Position numbers and translations under genes: made by a program. Below are positions 1 to 8,936 of a DNA stretch of 64,000 bases, piece after piece. The stretch's first letter is position 1, and the number at the start of each line of letters is the position of its first letter. Source of the stretch: CBDHEY01 sp965262305 (GTDB lineage: Bacteria; Pseudomonadota; Gammaproteobacteria; Pseudomonadales; Cellvibrionaceae); contig CBDHEY010000002.1 of NCBI GenBank assembly GCA_965262305.1, positions 372,001-436,000 of the forward strand, read 5' to 3'. The notes beneath the pieces are model-generated. The model was given only the letters and a program-made list of their open reading frames with translations, was not told the origin of the DNA and did no database searches.

Positions 1-15
1 TTTGCTAAGAGCAGA

Positions 16-1782
16 ATGCTTAGAAAACTTCTATCTCGCGGATTAACGGATAGTCAAATAAATGGTTTGAGTTTAGAGGAAATGTTTCTCCATTATAATA
101 AGTTATTTCTACCTAATGTGGAAAAAAGCTCATATCAACATTTGATTGAAAAAGAGAAATGGACACCTCTTTGCAAAGATCAAGGATTATGCTTTTCTGT
201 AGTGATACCTATCTATAACACACCAGAAAATTGGTTAAAAGATTGTATAGAGTCAGTTCAAAATCAAATCTATCCTAATTGGCAGCTAGTTTTAGTCGAT
301 GATGCTTCAAAAAGTAGTCATGTAAAAAAGGTTTTAGAAGACTATTCTTCTTGTGATTCTAGAATTAATGTCATTTTTTTAAAAAAACCAAGTCATATTT
401 GTAATACTACCAACGCGGGAATCCTTCGCAGTAAAGGGGACTTTGTAACATTTCTTGATCATGATGATGTGCTCTCGCCCTACGCGCTCAATGAGTTGGC
501 AAGTGTCATAAATAAAAACAGAAAACTTAGATTAATTTATTCAGATGAAGATCTAATGTCTGAATCAGGTGAGCGTCTGCATCCGCATTTCAAACCTGAC
601 TGGAATCCCGAATTACTTTCCGCCCATAATTATGTTACTCATCTAGCTTGCTATGAAAAGACTTTATTGCACGAGCTCGGAAACTTAAGAGAAGGGTTTG
701 AAGGGGCGCAAGATTTTGATTTAGTACTGCGTGCAAAACAGGTTTTAACTGAAACGCAAATTTATCACATTCCGAAGATTCTATACCATTGGCGAATGGT
801 TGAGGGCTCTACGGCGTTTAATCCCGATGCGAAAAATTATGCCACTGATGCTGGATTGCAAGCACTTACTGATCATTTTAAATCAATAAATAAAGATGCC
901 CGTATTCAACATGGAAAGCAAACAAATTTTTATCGGGTACTTTGGCCATTACCAGATGCTAAAACAAAAATTAGCATTATCATTCCAACTCGAAACGGCA
1001 AGGAAATACTAGAGGCGTGTATCGAGAGTATCATTAAGACTGCGGATTGGGATAATTACGAAATTATCGTTGTTGATAATGGCTCAAATGAACGTGACTC
1101 AATTAATTATTTGGCTAGCCTTAATAAGCACTCTAATATTAAAGTATTAAAAAACGATACTCCTTTTAACTTCTCTTCATTGAACAACTTCGGTGCTGAG
1201 CATGCTAGTGGCGAAATCTTGTTGCTTTTAAACAATGATATTGAAGCTACACATAGGGGGTGGTTGTCAGAAATGTTATCATTAGTTGTTCGTGACGAAG
1301 TAGGTTGTGTTGGCGCTAAGCTCTTGTATCCAGACGGTTCTATTCAGCATGCTGGCGTAATCTTGGGGTTAGGTGGCTATGCCGCTCATTCGCATAGGGG
1401 GTCTGAGGGTAGTGCAAGCGGGTACTTTAACCGGCTTAATGTTCGACAAAACCTAAGTGCTGTTACGGCAGCATGTTTAATGGTCAGAAAAGAGGTGTAT
1501 TTCAGTGTTGGTGGCTTGGATGAGTCTTTCCAGGTGGCCTATAATGATGTAGATTTTTGTTTAAGAGTACGAGCAGCTGGTTTTAAGAATGTATTTACTC
1601 CTTTTGCAACTTTAATTCATCATGAATCAAAGACTCGCGGAGAAGAAAATTCAAAGAAAGATGTTCAACGATTTGACAGTGAAAAAGCACGTTTATACGG
1701 GCGCTGGTCAGAAGTTATTGATCATGATCCAGCATATAACCCAAATTTAACTCGATCCAGAGAAGATTTTTCTTATTTGTAG
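16..1782 (+). CDS. Tandem-domain family 2 glycosyltransferase, possibly 5'-partial
   Basis: Predicted cytoplasmic glycosyltransferase that adds sugars to a surface polysaccharide. Two GT-A (family 2) domains are visible. The first starts near residue 60 (FSVVIPIYNT) with VDDAS and a DHDD metal/nucleotide motif. The second starts near residue 320 (ISIIIPTRNG) with VVDNGS, LLNNDIEA and a later GGLDESF segment. The size of about 590 residues and the two-domain layout fit O-antigen/capsule glycosyltransferases. The frame is open to the window edge, so the ATG at 16 may be internal and the gene 5'-truncated. It leads a same-strand cluster ending in kpsC and kpsS, which supports a role in building the capsule repeat. 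Donor and acceptor sugars cannot be read from sequence. The family assignment is strong. Confidence 0.85.
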   Translation: MLRKLLSRGLTDSQINGLSLEEMFLHYNKLFLPNVEKSSYQHLIEKEKWTPLCKDQGLCFSVVIPIYNTPENWLKDCIESVQNQIYPNWQLVLVDDASKSSHVKKVLEDYSSCDSRINVIFLKKPSHICNTTNAGILRSKGDFVTFLDHDDVLSPYALNELASVINKNRKLRLIYSDEDLMSESGERLHPHFKPDWNPELLSAHNYVTHLACYEKTLLHELGNLREGFEGAQDFDLVLRAKQVLTETQIYHIPKILYHWRMVEGSTAFNPDAKNYATDAGLQALTDHFKSINKDARIQHGKQTNFYRVLWPLPDAKTKISIIIPTRNGKEILEACIESIIKTADWDNYEIIVVDNGSNERDSINYLASLNKHSNIKVLKNDTPFNFSSLNNFGAEHASGEILLLLNNDIEATHRGWLSEMLSLVVRDEVGCVGAKLLYPDGSIQHAGVILGLGGYAAHSHRGSEGSASGYFNRLNVRQNLSAVTAACLMVRKEVYFSVGGLDESFQVAYNDVDFCLRVRAAGFKNVFTPFATLIHHESKTRGEENSKKDVQRFDSEKARLYGRWSEVIDHDPAYNPNLTRSREDFSYL

Positions 1783-1788
1783 TATTTT

Positions 1789-2850
1789 ATGTCCATTTTT
1801 ACCTTAAAACGAAGGAGAACTGATACTGAATACATAGGCTTTGCCGAATCTACTGTTGGTCCTTCTGTTTCTGGTTGGATAGTAAAAAAGGATTCATTAG
1901 ATCCCGTGTGCTTAAAAATAACCTGTGGTGACGAAATTCGAGTAGTCCAGGCAGATCTTTTTCGGCCAGATATTCAAAAGCGTGGACTACATGGTACAGG
2001 CCTATGTGGGTTTAAGGTACATTTCTCCCGTTCTAATTGTAATGTGGCGAAAGTTGAGGTACTGCAAACGGTTAATAAGCTAAGAAAAGCACGTCAATAT
2101 TTTAAAAATGAAAGGTTTTTTTTGATTCAGATGCCAAGGACTGGATCTTCTTTATTTAATTCGATCGTAAAGAACGCGCTAGATGAACAAATGTTTATGG
2201 ATCAAATTGAGAGCTCTAAAAATGAGTGGGAAAATATGACCAATAGACAATTTTTATCTGGTCATATACAGTTTGCCGGCTACTCAGCTTTTTTTAAAAA
2301 CAAAGGCTATCGGTGTATCGTATTTTTTCGCGAACCAATATCTCAATTAACGTCACATTTAAACTGGATTCGAAGCCTTCAGGCAGTTAAAAGCCATGAC
2401 ACTAACACGAAGATTCCTACTTCTATTCAAATAGTTGCGAAACACTTGTCTCAAATTAATATTTTAGATGTTGATGAATTGAGTGGATTTGTGATGGGTA
2501 TACCAAAAAACATGTATGGGCTATTTGATAATGTTCAGGTTCGTTTCTTAGCGAATGTCCCTGCAGACCGCAGAGTTGAAGAACATGATGTTCGGGCCGC
2601 TATTAACAATTTGAGAGAAATCGATCTAATCGGTCTTGCGGAAAAATTTGATGACTCAGTTAGATATTTTTCCGATGTGACAGAAATGACTCTTGACAGC
2701 TACTCGGTTCAAAAAGAGAGTTTGTTCACAGATACTCTAGGGTTTGATGTAAAAAGCCGAAATTTGATAAATGCATTAAAACCGCTTTCAGCTTTTGATG
2801 ATATGTTGTATGAAGTAGCGAGTAGTTATTATGAATCGCAAGTATCATAA
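1789..2850 (+). CDS. Sulfotransferase-like protein with N-terminal accessory domain
   Basis: Probable PAPS-dependent sulfotransferase acting on the capsule or its precursors. Residues 115-123 read MPRTGSSLF, a typical 5'-phosphosulfate-binding loop after a beta strand (FFLIQ). A second segment around residues 176-185 (IVFFREPISQ) resembles the 3'-phosphate-binding region. Residues about 15-80 form a separate beta-rich module (GWIVKKD, a LFRPD motif and a terminal GFKVHF) often seen attached to polysaccharide-modifying enzymes. It starts 6 bases after the glycosyltransferase stop and ends 8 bases before the next gene, so it is cotranscribed. Two other sulfotransferases lie at 9443-11010. The sulfotransferase fold is likely; the substrate is unknown. 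Confidence 0.7.
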   Translation: MSIFTLKRRRTDTEYIGFAESTVGPSVSGWIVKKDSLDPVCLKITCGDEIRVVQADLFRPDIQKRGLHGTGLCGFKVHFSRSNCNVAKVEVLQTVNKLRKARQYFKNERFFLIQMPRTGSSLFNSIVKNALDEQMFMDQIESSKNEWENMTNRQFLSGHIQFAGYSAFFKNKGYRCIVFFREPISQLTSHLNWIRSLQAVKSHDTNTKIPTSIQIVAKHLSQINILDVDELSGFVMGIPKNMYGLFDNVQVRFLANVPADRRVEEHDVRAAINNLREIDLIGLAEKFDDSVRYFSDVTEMTLDSYSVQKESLFTDTLGFDVKSRNLINALKPLSAFDDMLYEVASSYYESQVS

Positions 2851-2858
2851 ACGCTATT

Positions 2859-3890
2859 ATGATTCCCTCTATCCTTTTTATTACTTTTTCTAAGCGAGGG
2901 GTTAATCGCTATAGTGGTGATCCTTCGGTTATATACCGTTGCTTTAATAATTGTGCTGAATTGAGAAGGCGAGGATATCCTTCATATGTTTGCCATGCAG
3001 AGGCATTGCCAAAAAAGTTAGATCCTCAAATAGTGGTATTCCACCGGCCTCAATTCAACAAGACTTTCCAAAATATATTTGATTATTATTCGTCTGCTAC
3101 CAAGATTTGTGATTTTGATGATCTACTTTTTGATATGAGTGCAATTGAAGAGCATCCTGCATTGATTAGTGGGAAAATGAGCAACAAGTTATTGCGACAA
3201 GAAACGGAAAAATATTACCAGGCAATGGAATTATTTAACCATTTTTCAGTTAGCTCTATTGCTCTGGAAGAGCAACTAAGAAAAATTAAACAAGGTGCAA
3301 ATGTGATACTTGTGAGAAATGGTATCGATCCAGAATGGTTGGCATTTGGACAGCAGTTTCCTAATCGGATAAATCCTGAAAATAAAATTATCAGTTATTT
3401 TTCTGGAACAGGTAATCATCAGGCTGATTTAAACCTGGTAGTGGAAAGTCTTAATGAATTTCTTTCATGTTCTCCCAGAGCGATGATTAGGATTTTTGGC
3501 GACCTAAAAGTAGATGCTGGAAAATATTCAGATAGATGGAAGCATGTACCAATGATTAGATTTCATCAGCTGTCAAAATGGATCAGGCAATCATGGATTA
3601 CTATCGCTCCACTCTCTAATAACAAATTCAATAAGTGTAAATCGGCTATTAAATTTTTGGAGTCTGGCGCGCATGCCGTTCCTCTTGTGGCAAGTCCAAA
3701 TCCGGAATATGAGCATCTTAAAAATAGAGGTCTGAAGATTGCTAGTGTAAATGATTGGTTGTCTACTTTAATTAGCTTGAAAAAAAAAGAAGAGTATATA
3801 GTTTGTCAAAGGGAAGGGCGAAAATTTGCTTTAAATGAAACAACAGGCAAAACGATTGAAAATTTTATTTTGTGGGCTAGAGGTTTGTGA
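2859..3890 (+). CDS. GT4-like glycosyltransferase
   Basis: Probable GT-B fold glycosyltransferase of the capsule cluster. The N-terminal half contains a CDFDDLLFDM segment near residue 88, like the D-D-L motif of bacterial group 1 glycosyltransferases. The C-terminal half begins with IISYFSGTGNHQADL near residue 181, followed by IRIFGDL, APLSNNKFN, KFLESGAHAVPLVAS and a terminal helix. This order (donor-domain strand, EX7E-like region) matches family 4/1 proteins, although the conserved glutamates are not textbook. There is no signal peptide or membrane segment, so it should act in the cytoplasm or at the inner membrane face. The stop codon overlaps the start of the next gene (TGATG), which suggests translational coupling. 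The specific sugar is unknown. Confidence 0.65.
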   Translation: MIPSILFITFSKRGVNRYSGDPSVIYRCFNNCAELRRRGYPSYVCHAEALPKKLDPQIVVFHRPQFNKTFQNIFDYYSSATKICDFDDLLFDMSAIEEHPALISGKMSNKLLRQETEKYYQAMELFNHFSVSSIALEEQLRKIKQGANVILVRNGIDPEWLAFGQQFPNRINPENKIISYFSGTGNHQADLNLVVESLNEFLSCSPRAMIRIFGDLKVDAGKYSDRWKHVPMIRFHQLSKWIRQSWITIAPLSNNKFNKCKSAIKFLESGAHAVPLVASPNPEYEHLKNRGLKIASVNDWLSTLISLKKKEEYIVCQREGRKFALNETTGKTIENFILWARGL

Positions 3891-4441
3891 TGGTAAATTT
3901 GTGGTCACTATTAGTTCAGGTAATTTTGACAGAGAGGTTCTTTTGTGATGAACCCTCGTCGTTGATGAAACTAAGATTGGCAAAAGTACAGTTGAGCCAA
4001 AGCTTGTTAGGCCCTACCTGGCAGGCGAAAATACTATCTTATCCTGAAGTTTGGTTTGATCTCGTTTATATAGAGTTTGATTCGAATATGAACGTTCAAC
4101 GTATCACTTTTGATGCCGGCGGCGACATTAAGCGTGAAAAGTTTCAAACAGAAGATGAACGTATAAAGTTAGTTCTGCTCGCCGCTTCTTCAAGTGCTTC
4201 GCAAATTAAGCTCATTTCTGCTAGAAAGCTCGATGCGGATTTAGTTTTGGAAAGTTTTAGAATACATCGAGAAGCTAATTTCGAATTGAAACCACAAGAT
4301 GAGGAAGAAAAAAGCCCCTTCCCACTCCCAGCGTGGGTCAGGAAATTAAGAAAGTTCTATCGTGATCCACTTCTTTTTTTGAAAGATTCCAATATCACCT
4401 GGTTTAAGATTCTAGCGAATAAACTAGAAAGAAAAATATGA
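3890..4441 (+). CDS. Uncharacterised capsule-cluster protein
   Basis: I do not recognise this 183-residue protein. It starts at the ATG of 3890, overlapping the previous stop by one base; an in-frame GTG lies at 3887. Its own stop overlaps the kpsC start by four bases (ATGA). It has no clear signal peptide or membrane helix, a mixed alpha/beta first 120 residues (with segments such as VWFDLVYIEFD and RITFDAGGD), an acidic linker (KPQDEEEK), then a basic, aromatic tail. The tail (LRKFYRDPLLFLKDS) resembles the short linkers that join modules in multi-domain capsule glycosyltransferases. The position between a glycosyltransferase and kpsC suggests a helper of capsule assembly, but no function can be assigned from sequence. 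Confidence 0.5.
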   Translation: MVNLWSLLVQVILTERFFCDEPSSLMKLRLAKVQLSQSLLGPTWQAKILSYPEVWFDLVYIEFDSNMNVQRITFDAGGDIKREKFQTEDERIKLVLLAASSSASQIKLISARKLDADLVLESFRIHREANFELKPQDEEEKSPFPLPAWVRKLRKFYRDPLLFLKDSNITWFKILANKLERKI

Positions 4442-6450
4442 CTTTTTATAAGTTTTTAACAACGTCCAAATCAATTGTTTCAATACCCAACATCAGTATT
4501 TTTCTTTCTGGATCAATTGCTAACTATAAAAAAAATCTTGATTGCTATAGCTTAGTTGGATGGGGTAAAAAAAAAAGCGGTTTAGCCGCAATAAAATTAG
4601 CAAAAGAAAAATCAAAAACCCATTTATTGTTAGAAGACGGTTTTATTGGTTATTGGGGACATCCGAGAGACGCCCATCTAAGATTATCTTTAATCATAGA
4701 TAATTCAGGCATTTACTATGATAGTAATGGAGAATCTGATCTAGAAAAAATCATTAATGCGCTAAGCTTATCTGAATCTCAAAAAGCTAGATCTGAACGA
4801 TTAATCGCGACAATACGTGATTTTAATATAACTAAATATAATCGACACTTCGTTCAATCATCTTTGCTTAACAAGATCGATAGGTATGTTTTGTTGGTAG
4901 ATCAATCACAAAATGACGAATCAATAAAGTATGGACAAGCCTCATCTAAAAGTTTTCTGTGGATGCTAGAGACGGCGTTAAGTGAGAATCCAGAGAGTAC
5001 CGTCATTATCAAGTCTCACCCTGACCAAAAGAAAAAAAATAAAAAAGGTTATTTCGGTGATGTAAATCACCCTCGAGTCGTTAAGCTAATGGATGACGTG
5101 GCTCCGATAGATATTTTTGCTCGTGCTGAAGTGGTATACACGGTCACTTCTCAGTTTGGCTTTGAAGCATTACTTCATCGCAAGAAAGTTGTCTGTTTTG
5201 GCATGCCTTTTTATGCCGGATGGGGGCTAACAGATGATCGCGTTTTGGCTTCCTCTCGTCGATTGAGAAAGATAACGCTTCAAGAGTTAGTTTATGGTGC
5301 TTTAATCAGTTATCCAGCTTATGTGCATCCTGAACGTCTAGAGAAATGCAACCCGGAAGATGTTATTGAGTGGATAATCTCAAGAAGAGCTTGGCCTACA
5401 AAACTGGCTGCTTATGGGTTTAGTTTTTGGAAAAAAAGCTTCGTAAATCAATTTATTGGTCTAAATAAAAACAACATACGATTTATCAAATCTTTAAATC
5501 AGGTAAAAAATGGAGACCAGGAGCAAATTATTACTTGGGGAGCAAATAACTTTTATAAAATTAGAAAGAAATACCCCGATAAGCAAGTACTGATAATGGA
5601 GGATGGTTTTCTTCGTTCGGTAGGTCTGGGCTCTGATTTAAAACGGCCGAGCTCTTTAGTCGTTGATAGCTCGGGAATTTACTACGATTCAACCTCCCCA
5701 AGCGACATAGAAGAAATTCTGAGCAATATTAAGTTGTCCGAATCCCAATTTCAAAGATCTCGAGAACTTATTCAGAAAATAATTTCGCTCACCATAACAA
5801 AATATAATGTTGGGGCTTCTCTGAATGCCGAAGTTTCAAATGTAATTAAATTGGAAAGGCAGCATAGGGAAGTAATACTTGTGACAGGTCAGCTTCACAC
5901 TGATGCTTCTATTAAGTATGGTTCTCCAATTGTAAAAACTAATCGACACCTTATTGAAAGAGTGAGAGCAGATAACCCAGGCGGATTTTTGATCTACAAA
6001 GCTCACCCTGATGTTGTCTCAGGTAATAAAGGTGATTTAAAAGAGTTGGCTTATGCTCAAGAACAATGTGATCTTATCCTTGAGAATATTCACATAAGCG
6101 AACTCTATTCACTTGTGGATAAAGTCTGTGTAACTACGTCACTCGCTGGGTTTGAAGCGCTTTTAAGGGGCTTGCCAGTCACTTGCTATGGCCTACCCTT
6201 TTACGCAGGGTGGGGGCTTACAGAAGATATGCTGGAAATTCAACGACGTGCTCGAAGTTTGACCATAGAAGAGTTAGCTTATGGCGCGTTGATTGATTAT
6301 CCAAAATACATAAACTGGAAAGATAGTAAGCTAACTACACCGGAAAATCTTCTCCATGGGTTAAGTGAAACACAAGTCAAAGCCGGTTCGAATTATTTAG
6401 GCCGCCTGTCACGAAAATTGAAATATTTTGCTGAAACAATTTTTCATTAA
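4438..6450 (+). CDS. kpsC: Capsule Kdo-linker glycosyltransferase KpsC
   Basis: KpsC adds beta-linked Kdo residues to lysophosphatidylglycerol, building the lipid anchor of group 2-type capsules in the cytoplasm. The 670-residue protein is an internal duplication, as in known KpsC. Each half has a LLLEDGF/LIMEDGF strand, an SSGIYYDS or NSGIYYDS motif, a K(S/A)HPD motif, and a FGFEALL or AGFEALL segment followed by FYAGWGLT. The two FYAGWGLT signatures are near residues 260 and 590. In E. coli KpsC the two halves are separate Kdo transferases (GT99/GT107-type families). The start overlaps the upstream gene by 4 bases. kpsS follows after a 230-base gap. Assignment is strong. Confidence 0.93.
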   Translation: MTFYKFLTTSKSIVSIPNISIFLSGSIANYKKNLDCYSLVGWGKKKSGLAAIKLAKEKSKTHLLLEDGFIGYWGHPRDAHLRLSLIIDNSGIYYDSNGESDLEKIINALSLSESQKARSERLIATIRDFNITKYNRHFVQSSLLNKIDRYVLLVDQSQNDESIKYGQASSKSFLWMLETALSENPESTVIIKSHPDQKKKNKKGYFGDVNHPRVVKLMDDVAPIDIFARAEVVYTVTSQFGFEALLHRKKVVCFGMPFYAGWGLTDDRVLASSRRLRKITLQELVYGALISYPAYVHPERLEKCNPEDVIEWIISRRAWPTKLAAYGFSFWKKSFVNQFIGLNKNNIRFIKSLNQVKNGDQEQIITWGANNFYKIRKKYPDKQVLIMEDGFLRSVGLGSDLKRPSSLVVDSSGIYYDSTSPSDIEEILSNIKLSESQFQRSRELIQKIISLTITKYNVGASLNAEVSNVIKLERQHREVILVTGQLHTDASIKYGSPIVKTNRHLIERVRADNPGGFLIYKAHPDVVSGNKGDLKELAYAQEQCDLILENIHISELYSLVDKVCVTTSLAGFEALLRGLPVTCYGLPFYAGWGLTEDMLEIQRRARSLTIEELAYGALIDYPKYINWKDSKLTTPENLLHGLSETQVKAGSNYLGRLSRKLKYFAETIFH

Positions 6451-6648
6451 TGCTAACCTGAGTCAACTTTAGGTGAAATTTGGTTGATTTTTGTTCTTAT
6501 CATTTTTTTGATAATATATTTTTTATTACCGAAAAAATCATATAAGAAGTGATATTCATCTAGTTTTAGTATTTTTTTTCATGTTTTTGTGACTTTTTAT
6601 TCCGAACTGTGATTTTTGTAGCCTGATTAAGGACAAAAAGGTGTAACA

Positions 6649-6726
6649 ATGAGCGTGTTATCGATTTTACTTGCTAGCTATGAATGTACTCCTACTACAA
6701 GGCCCATTAGGACCGTTTTTTTCTAA
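6649..6726 (+). CDS. Possible 25-codon leader ORF overlapping the kpsS start
   Basis: A short reading frame (ATG at 6649, TAA at 6724-6726) begins 7 bases after an AAGG ribosome-binding motif, whereas the kpsS ATG at 6680 has no visible Shine-Dalgarno sequence. The frame runs 31 bases ahead of kpsS and ends 47 bases inside it, in a run of seven T. Such an arrangement could couple kpsS translation to passage through a leader. It could also be chance, since the encoded peptide (MSVLSILLASYE at its start) matches nothing I recognise. Confidence 0.25.
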   Translation: MSVLSILLASYECTPTTRPIRTVFF

Positions 6727-7891
6727 GCTCCATCAGCATTTGGCTGAAGCAGGACACAATTGCTGGCGTGTGGCATTTAATGGCGGCGACCTTTTTCAAT
6801 CTCCTTGGTCTGATCAGACACTCGTTTATAGAGATTCGCCAGATAATTGGTCAGAATGGCTGATCGACCTTTGTTTTTCTAAAAAGATTACCCATGTATT
6901 TGTGTATGGTGATTGTCGATTCTATCATCGAGAAGCTAAACAGGTCTGTGAGCGATTAAATGTAGAATTTTATGCATTCGAAGAAGGCTATATCCGGCCA
7001 AACTACATTACTTTTGAAAAGAGTGGCGTAAATGGCAATTCAAAAATTCAGCTTGAGGATGTGCAACAGTGGGCGATAAGGCCATGGCCGAGAGTTGAAA
7101 ATGTGCGTTGGGCGTTTTATGCTCAGGGTTTGGGAGCGATTGGCTACTATATTGCGATGGCTCTTAGCAGACCATTTTTTAAAAATTACAAACATCATAG
7201 AAATGATTCTGCTAGCAGAGATGCTATTGGTTACCTTCGTAGTGCGTGTCGCAAGCTAAAGTACTCTTTTAAAGATAAAAGAACCTGGAAGAAGTTTAAG
7301 GATAAGAACTATTTTGTTGCTCCTTTACAGGTGTCTTATGATTCCCAAATTCATTTTCACTCCCCTTTTAATTCCGTTGAAGAGTTTATTGAACAGACCA
7401 TGGAAAGCTTTTCAAAGTATTCCAATTCGAATGATTTACTCGTTTTCAAGCATCACCCAGCTGACCGAGGGAATAATAACTATGGGAAATTCATTAAATT
7501 CTGTGAGGAACAGTATGACCTGAAAGATCGTGTATTGTATGTGCACGATCTGAACCTACCAAAACTCCTTAAAAAAGCCAAAGGGGTTGTCACTGTCAAT
7601 AGCACATCGGCTATTTCCGCTTTTCATCATGGTGCGCCAGTAAAGATACTTGGCAATACGTTTTACAATATGCCAGGCTTGTCAGACCAAAGTCCATTAA
7701 ATGAATTTTGGCAATCTCCTACTCCAGCTTCAAAAGAATTATACTTAAAGCTGAGAAACTACTTAGAGTATCATAGTCAAATTACTGGCAGCTTCTATAG
7801 TTTACCTCGTTCCACTAGCAAGTTAGTCCTTGAAAAATGGCCACAACGTCAAGATTCAGTCGTATATCCTGATATGATTGTTGATATCTAG
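6680..7891 (+). CDS. kpsS: Capsule Kdo-linker glycosyltransferase KpsS
   Basis: KpsS initiates the poly-Kdo linker by adding the first Kdo to the phosphatidylglycerol-type lipid acceptor; KpsC then extends it. Diagnostic sequence is at the N-terminus (NVLLLQGPLGPFF) and at residues near 95-125 (YGDCRFYHREA, EEGYIRPNYIT), with KHHPADRG and NSTSAIS motifs in the C-terminal half. The family length is about 400 residues, matching 403 here. I prefer the ATG at 6680, because residues from it align with the conserved N-terminus; an in-frame TTG lies at 6671. The gene is separated from kpsC by 229 bases of AT-rich DNA, so it may have its own promoter. A hairpin at 7931 probably ends transcription. 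Confidence 0.92.
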   Translation: MNVLLLQGPLGPFFSKLHQHLAEAGHNCWRVAFNGGDLFQSPWSDQTLVYRDSPDNWSEWLIDLCFSKKITHVFVYGDCRFYHREAKQVCERLNVEFYAFEEGYIRPNYITFEKSGVNGNSKIQLEDVQQWAIRPWPRVENVRWAFYAQGLGAIGYYIAMALSRPFFKNYKHHRNDSASRDAIGYLRSACRKLKYSFKDKRTWKKFKDKNYFVAPLQVSYDSQIHFHSPFNSVEEFIEQTMESFSKYSNSNDLLVFKHHPADRGNNNYGKFIKFCEEQYDLKDRVLYVHDLNLPKLLKKAKGVVTVNSTSAISAFHHGAPVKILGNTFYNMPGLSDQSPLNEFWQSPTPASKELYLKLRNYLEYHSQITGSFYSLPRSTSKLVLEKWPQRQDSVVYPDMIVDI

Positions 7892-7930
7892 GTCTTTCTT
7901 TACCTCATCCTATTAATTTTAAACACAGTT

Positions 7931-7957
7931 ATCAACTTCGTAACGTAAGAAGTTGAT
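7931..7957 (+). terminator. Hairpin downstream of kpsS
   Basis: Nine-base perfect inverted repeat ATCAACTTC / GAAGTTGAT with a 9-base loop, 40 bases after the kpsS stop, followed by a T-rich but interrupted stretch. It probably ends the capsule transcript. The rest of 7892-8288 is AT-rich and shows no other gene; an unsupported in-frame TTG at 8190 could lengthen the next gene. Confidence 0.55.
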
Positions 7958-8288
7958 TTAGTCTTATTCTCGTTTTTGTGATTGCGTAATAGTTTTATTG
8001 ATAAGAAAATAATTAGTATCTTAGCTAATTGTTGAATGGCGGTTTTAGATCACTGCTTATTTAAAATAATAAATTATAAAAAGCGATTAATAACAAAAAT
8101 AAATTAAAACTATTCAAAATTCGAAATAACCTCTCTTTTAGCTTTTCCATCTGATTACTTTCGATTAACAACTGCTTGAGCGGAAACTATTGATTGAAAT
8201 TAATTCTCAAGGGTTATTTAGCAATTTAGAAATTTTGAACCATACTAATTATTACAAAAATGACTATGGGATCTTCCAAATTCAAATT

Positions 8289-8765
8289 ATGTCTTTCCGC
8301 ATTTTCTCTTTACTAGTAGCTTTTATATCCTTTTTGGCAAATAACTGTTATTCAAAAAACGAATTAGAATTTGTATTTGTCCCCTCAGCTATACATTTTT
8401 CTGATAAGGGAGAACCTAATGAAGACAATGATTTAATCGGAGTAAGATACAATAAGTGGGGCTTTGCTACTTATGAAAATTCTCAATTCGATCGAACTTA
8501 TACAATAAGCTATGATTTTTATGGTTTGAATAAAAATATTACGGAAAAAATTTCCTTATCTGCAAAAATTCCCTTTGCCATTGCTCATGGCTATGATCGA
8601 AACAAAGCGGTAAATTTATTTGGTTTTGTGGGTTTTGTGTATTTAGATTCGTCAATCAAATTCGAAATAAATGAAAAAATTTCTATCAGAGCTTTAACTC
8701 TTTTGTTGCCAACCTTAGGCGGTGGAGCAATTGCACCAGGTATTGGACTGTCTATTAAACTTTAA
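8289..8765 (+). CDS. Small outer-membrane beta-barrel protein, copy 1
   Basis: A predicted exported barrel protein of about 158 residues. From the ATG at 8289 there is a signal peptide (MSFRIFSLLVAFISFL, cleavage after about NCYS). The mature part shows alternating hydrophobic strands and ends in a strand terminating in LSIKL. A conserved block reads HFSDKGEPNEDND then YNKWGFATYENS, and recurs in the next gene. This layout recalls a broad family of short, poorly characterised proteobacterial barrels with an asparagine-rich loop and an NS motif, distantly reminiscent of lipid A-modifying barrels, but no catalytic triad is evident. The frame extends to a TTG at 8190; the signal peptide argues for 8289. 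Function is unknown. Confidence 0.55.
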   Translation: MSFRIFSLLVAFISFLANNCYSKNELEFVFVPSAIHFSDKGEPNEDNDLIGVRYNKWGFATYENSQFDRTYTISYDFYGLNKNITEKISLSAKIPFAIAHGYDRNKAVNLFGFVGFVYLDSSIKFEINEKISIRALTLLLPTLGGGAIAPGIGLSIKL

Positions 8766-8936
8766 TTTCGCCTAAAAACTTAATTTAAATTTTACTTTAT
8801 CTTTACCCTCCATGCTTTTTAGTACACCATTTTAAATCGTTTACAATTTTAAAAAATAGTAGGGGCTGGTCTAGGTTCTCGCTATTGAAAATTTGTAATT
8901 GTTTTATTTGATCAATTTTTGTTGATCTTAGGAGAT

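Noticed and set aside
6716..6726. Seven-T run as a frameshift in kpsS
   Set aside because: The kpsS frame reads through it with the conserved GPLGPFF sequence, so no correction is needed.
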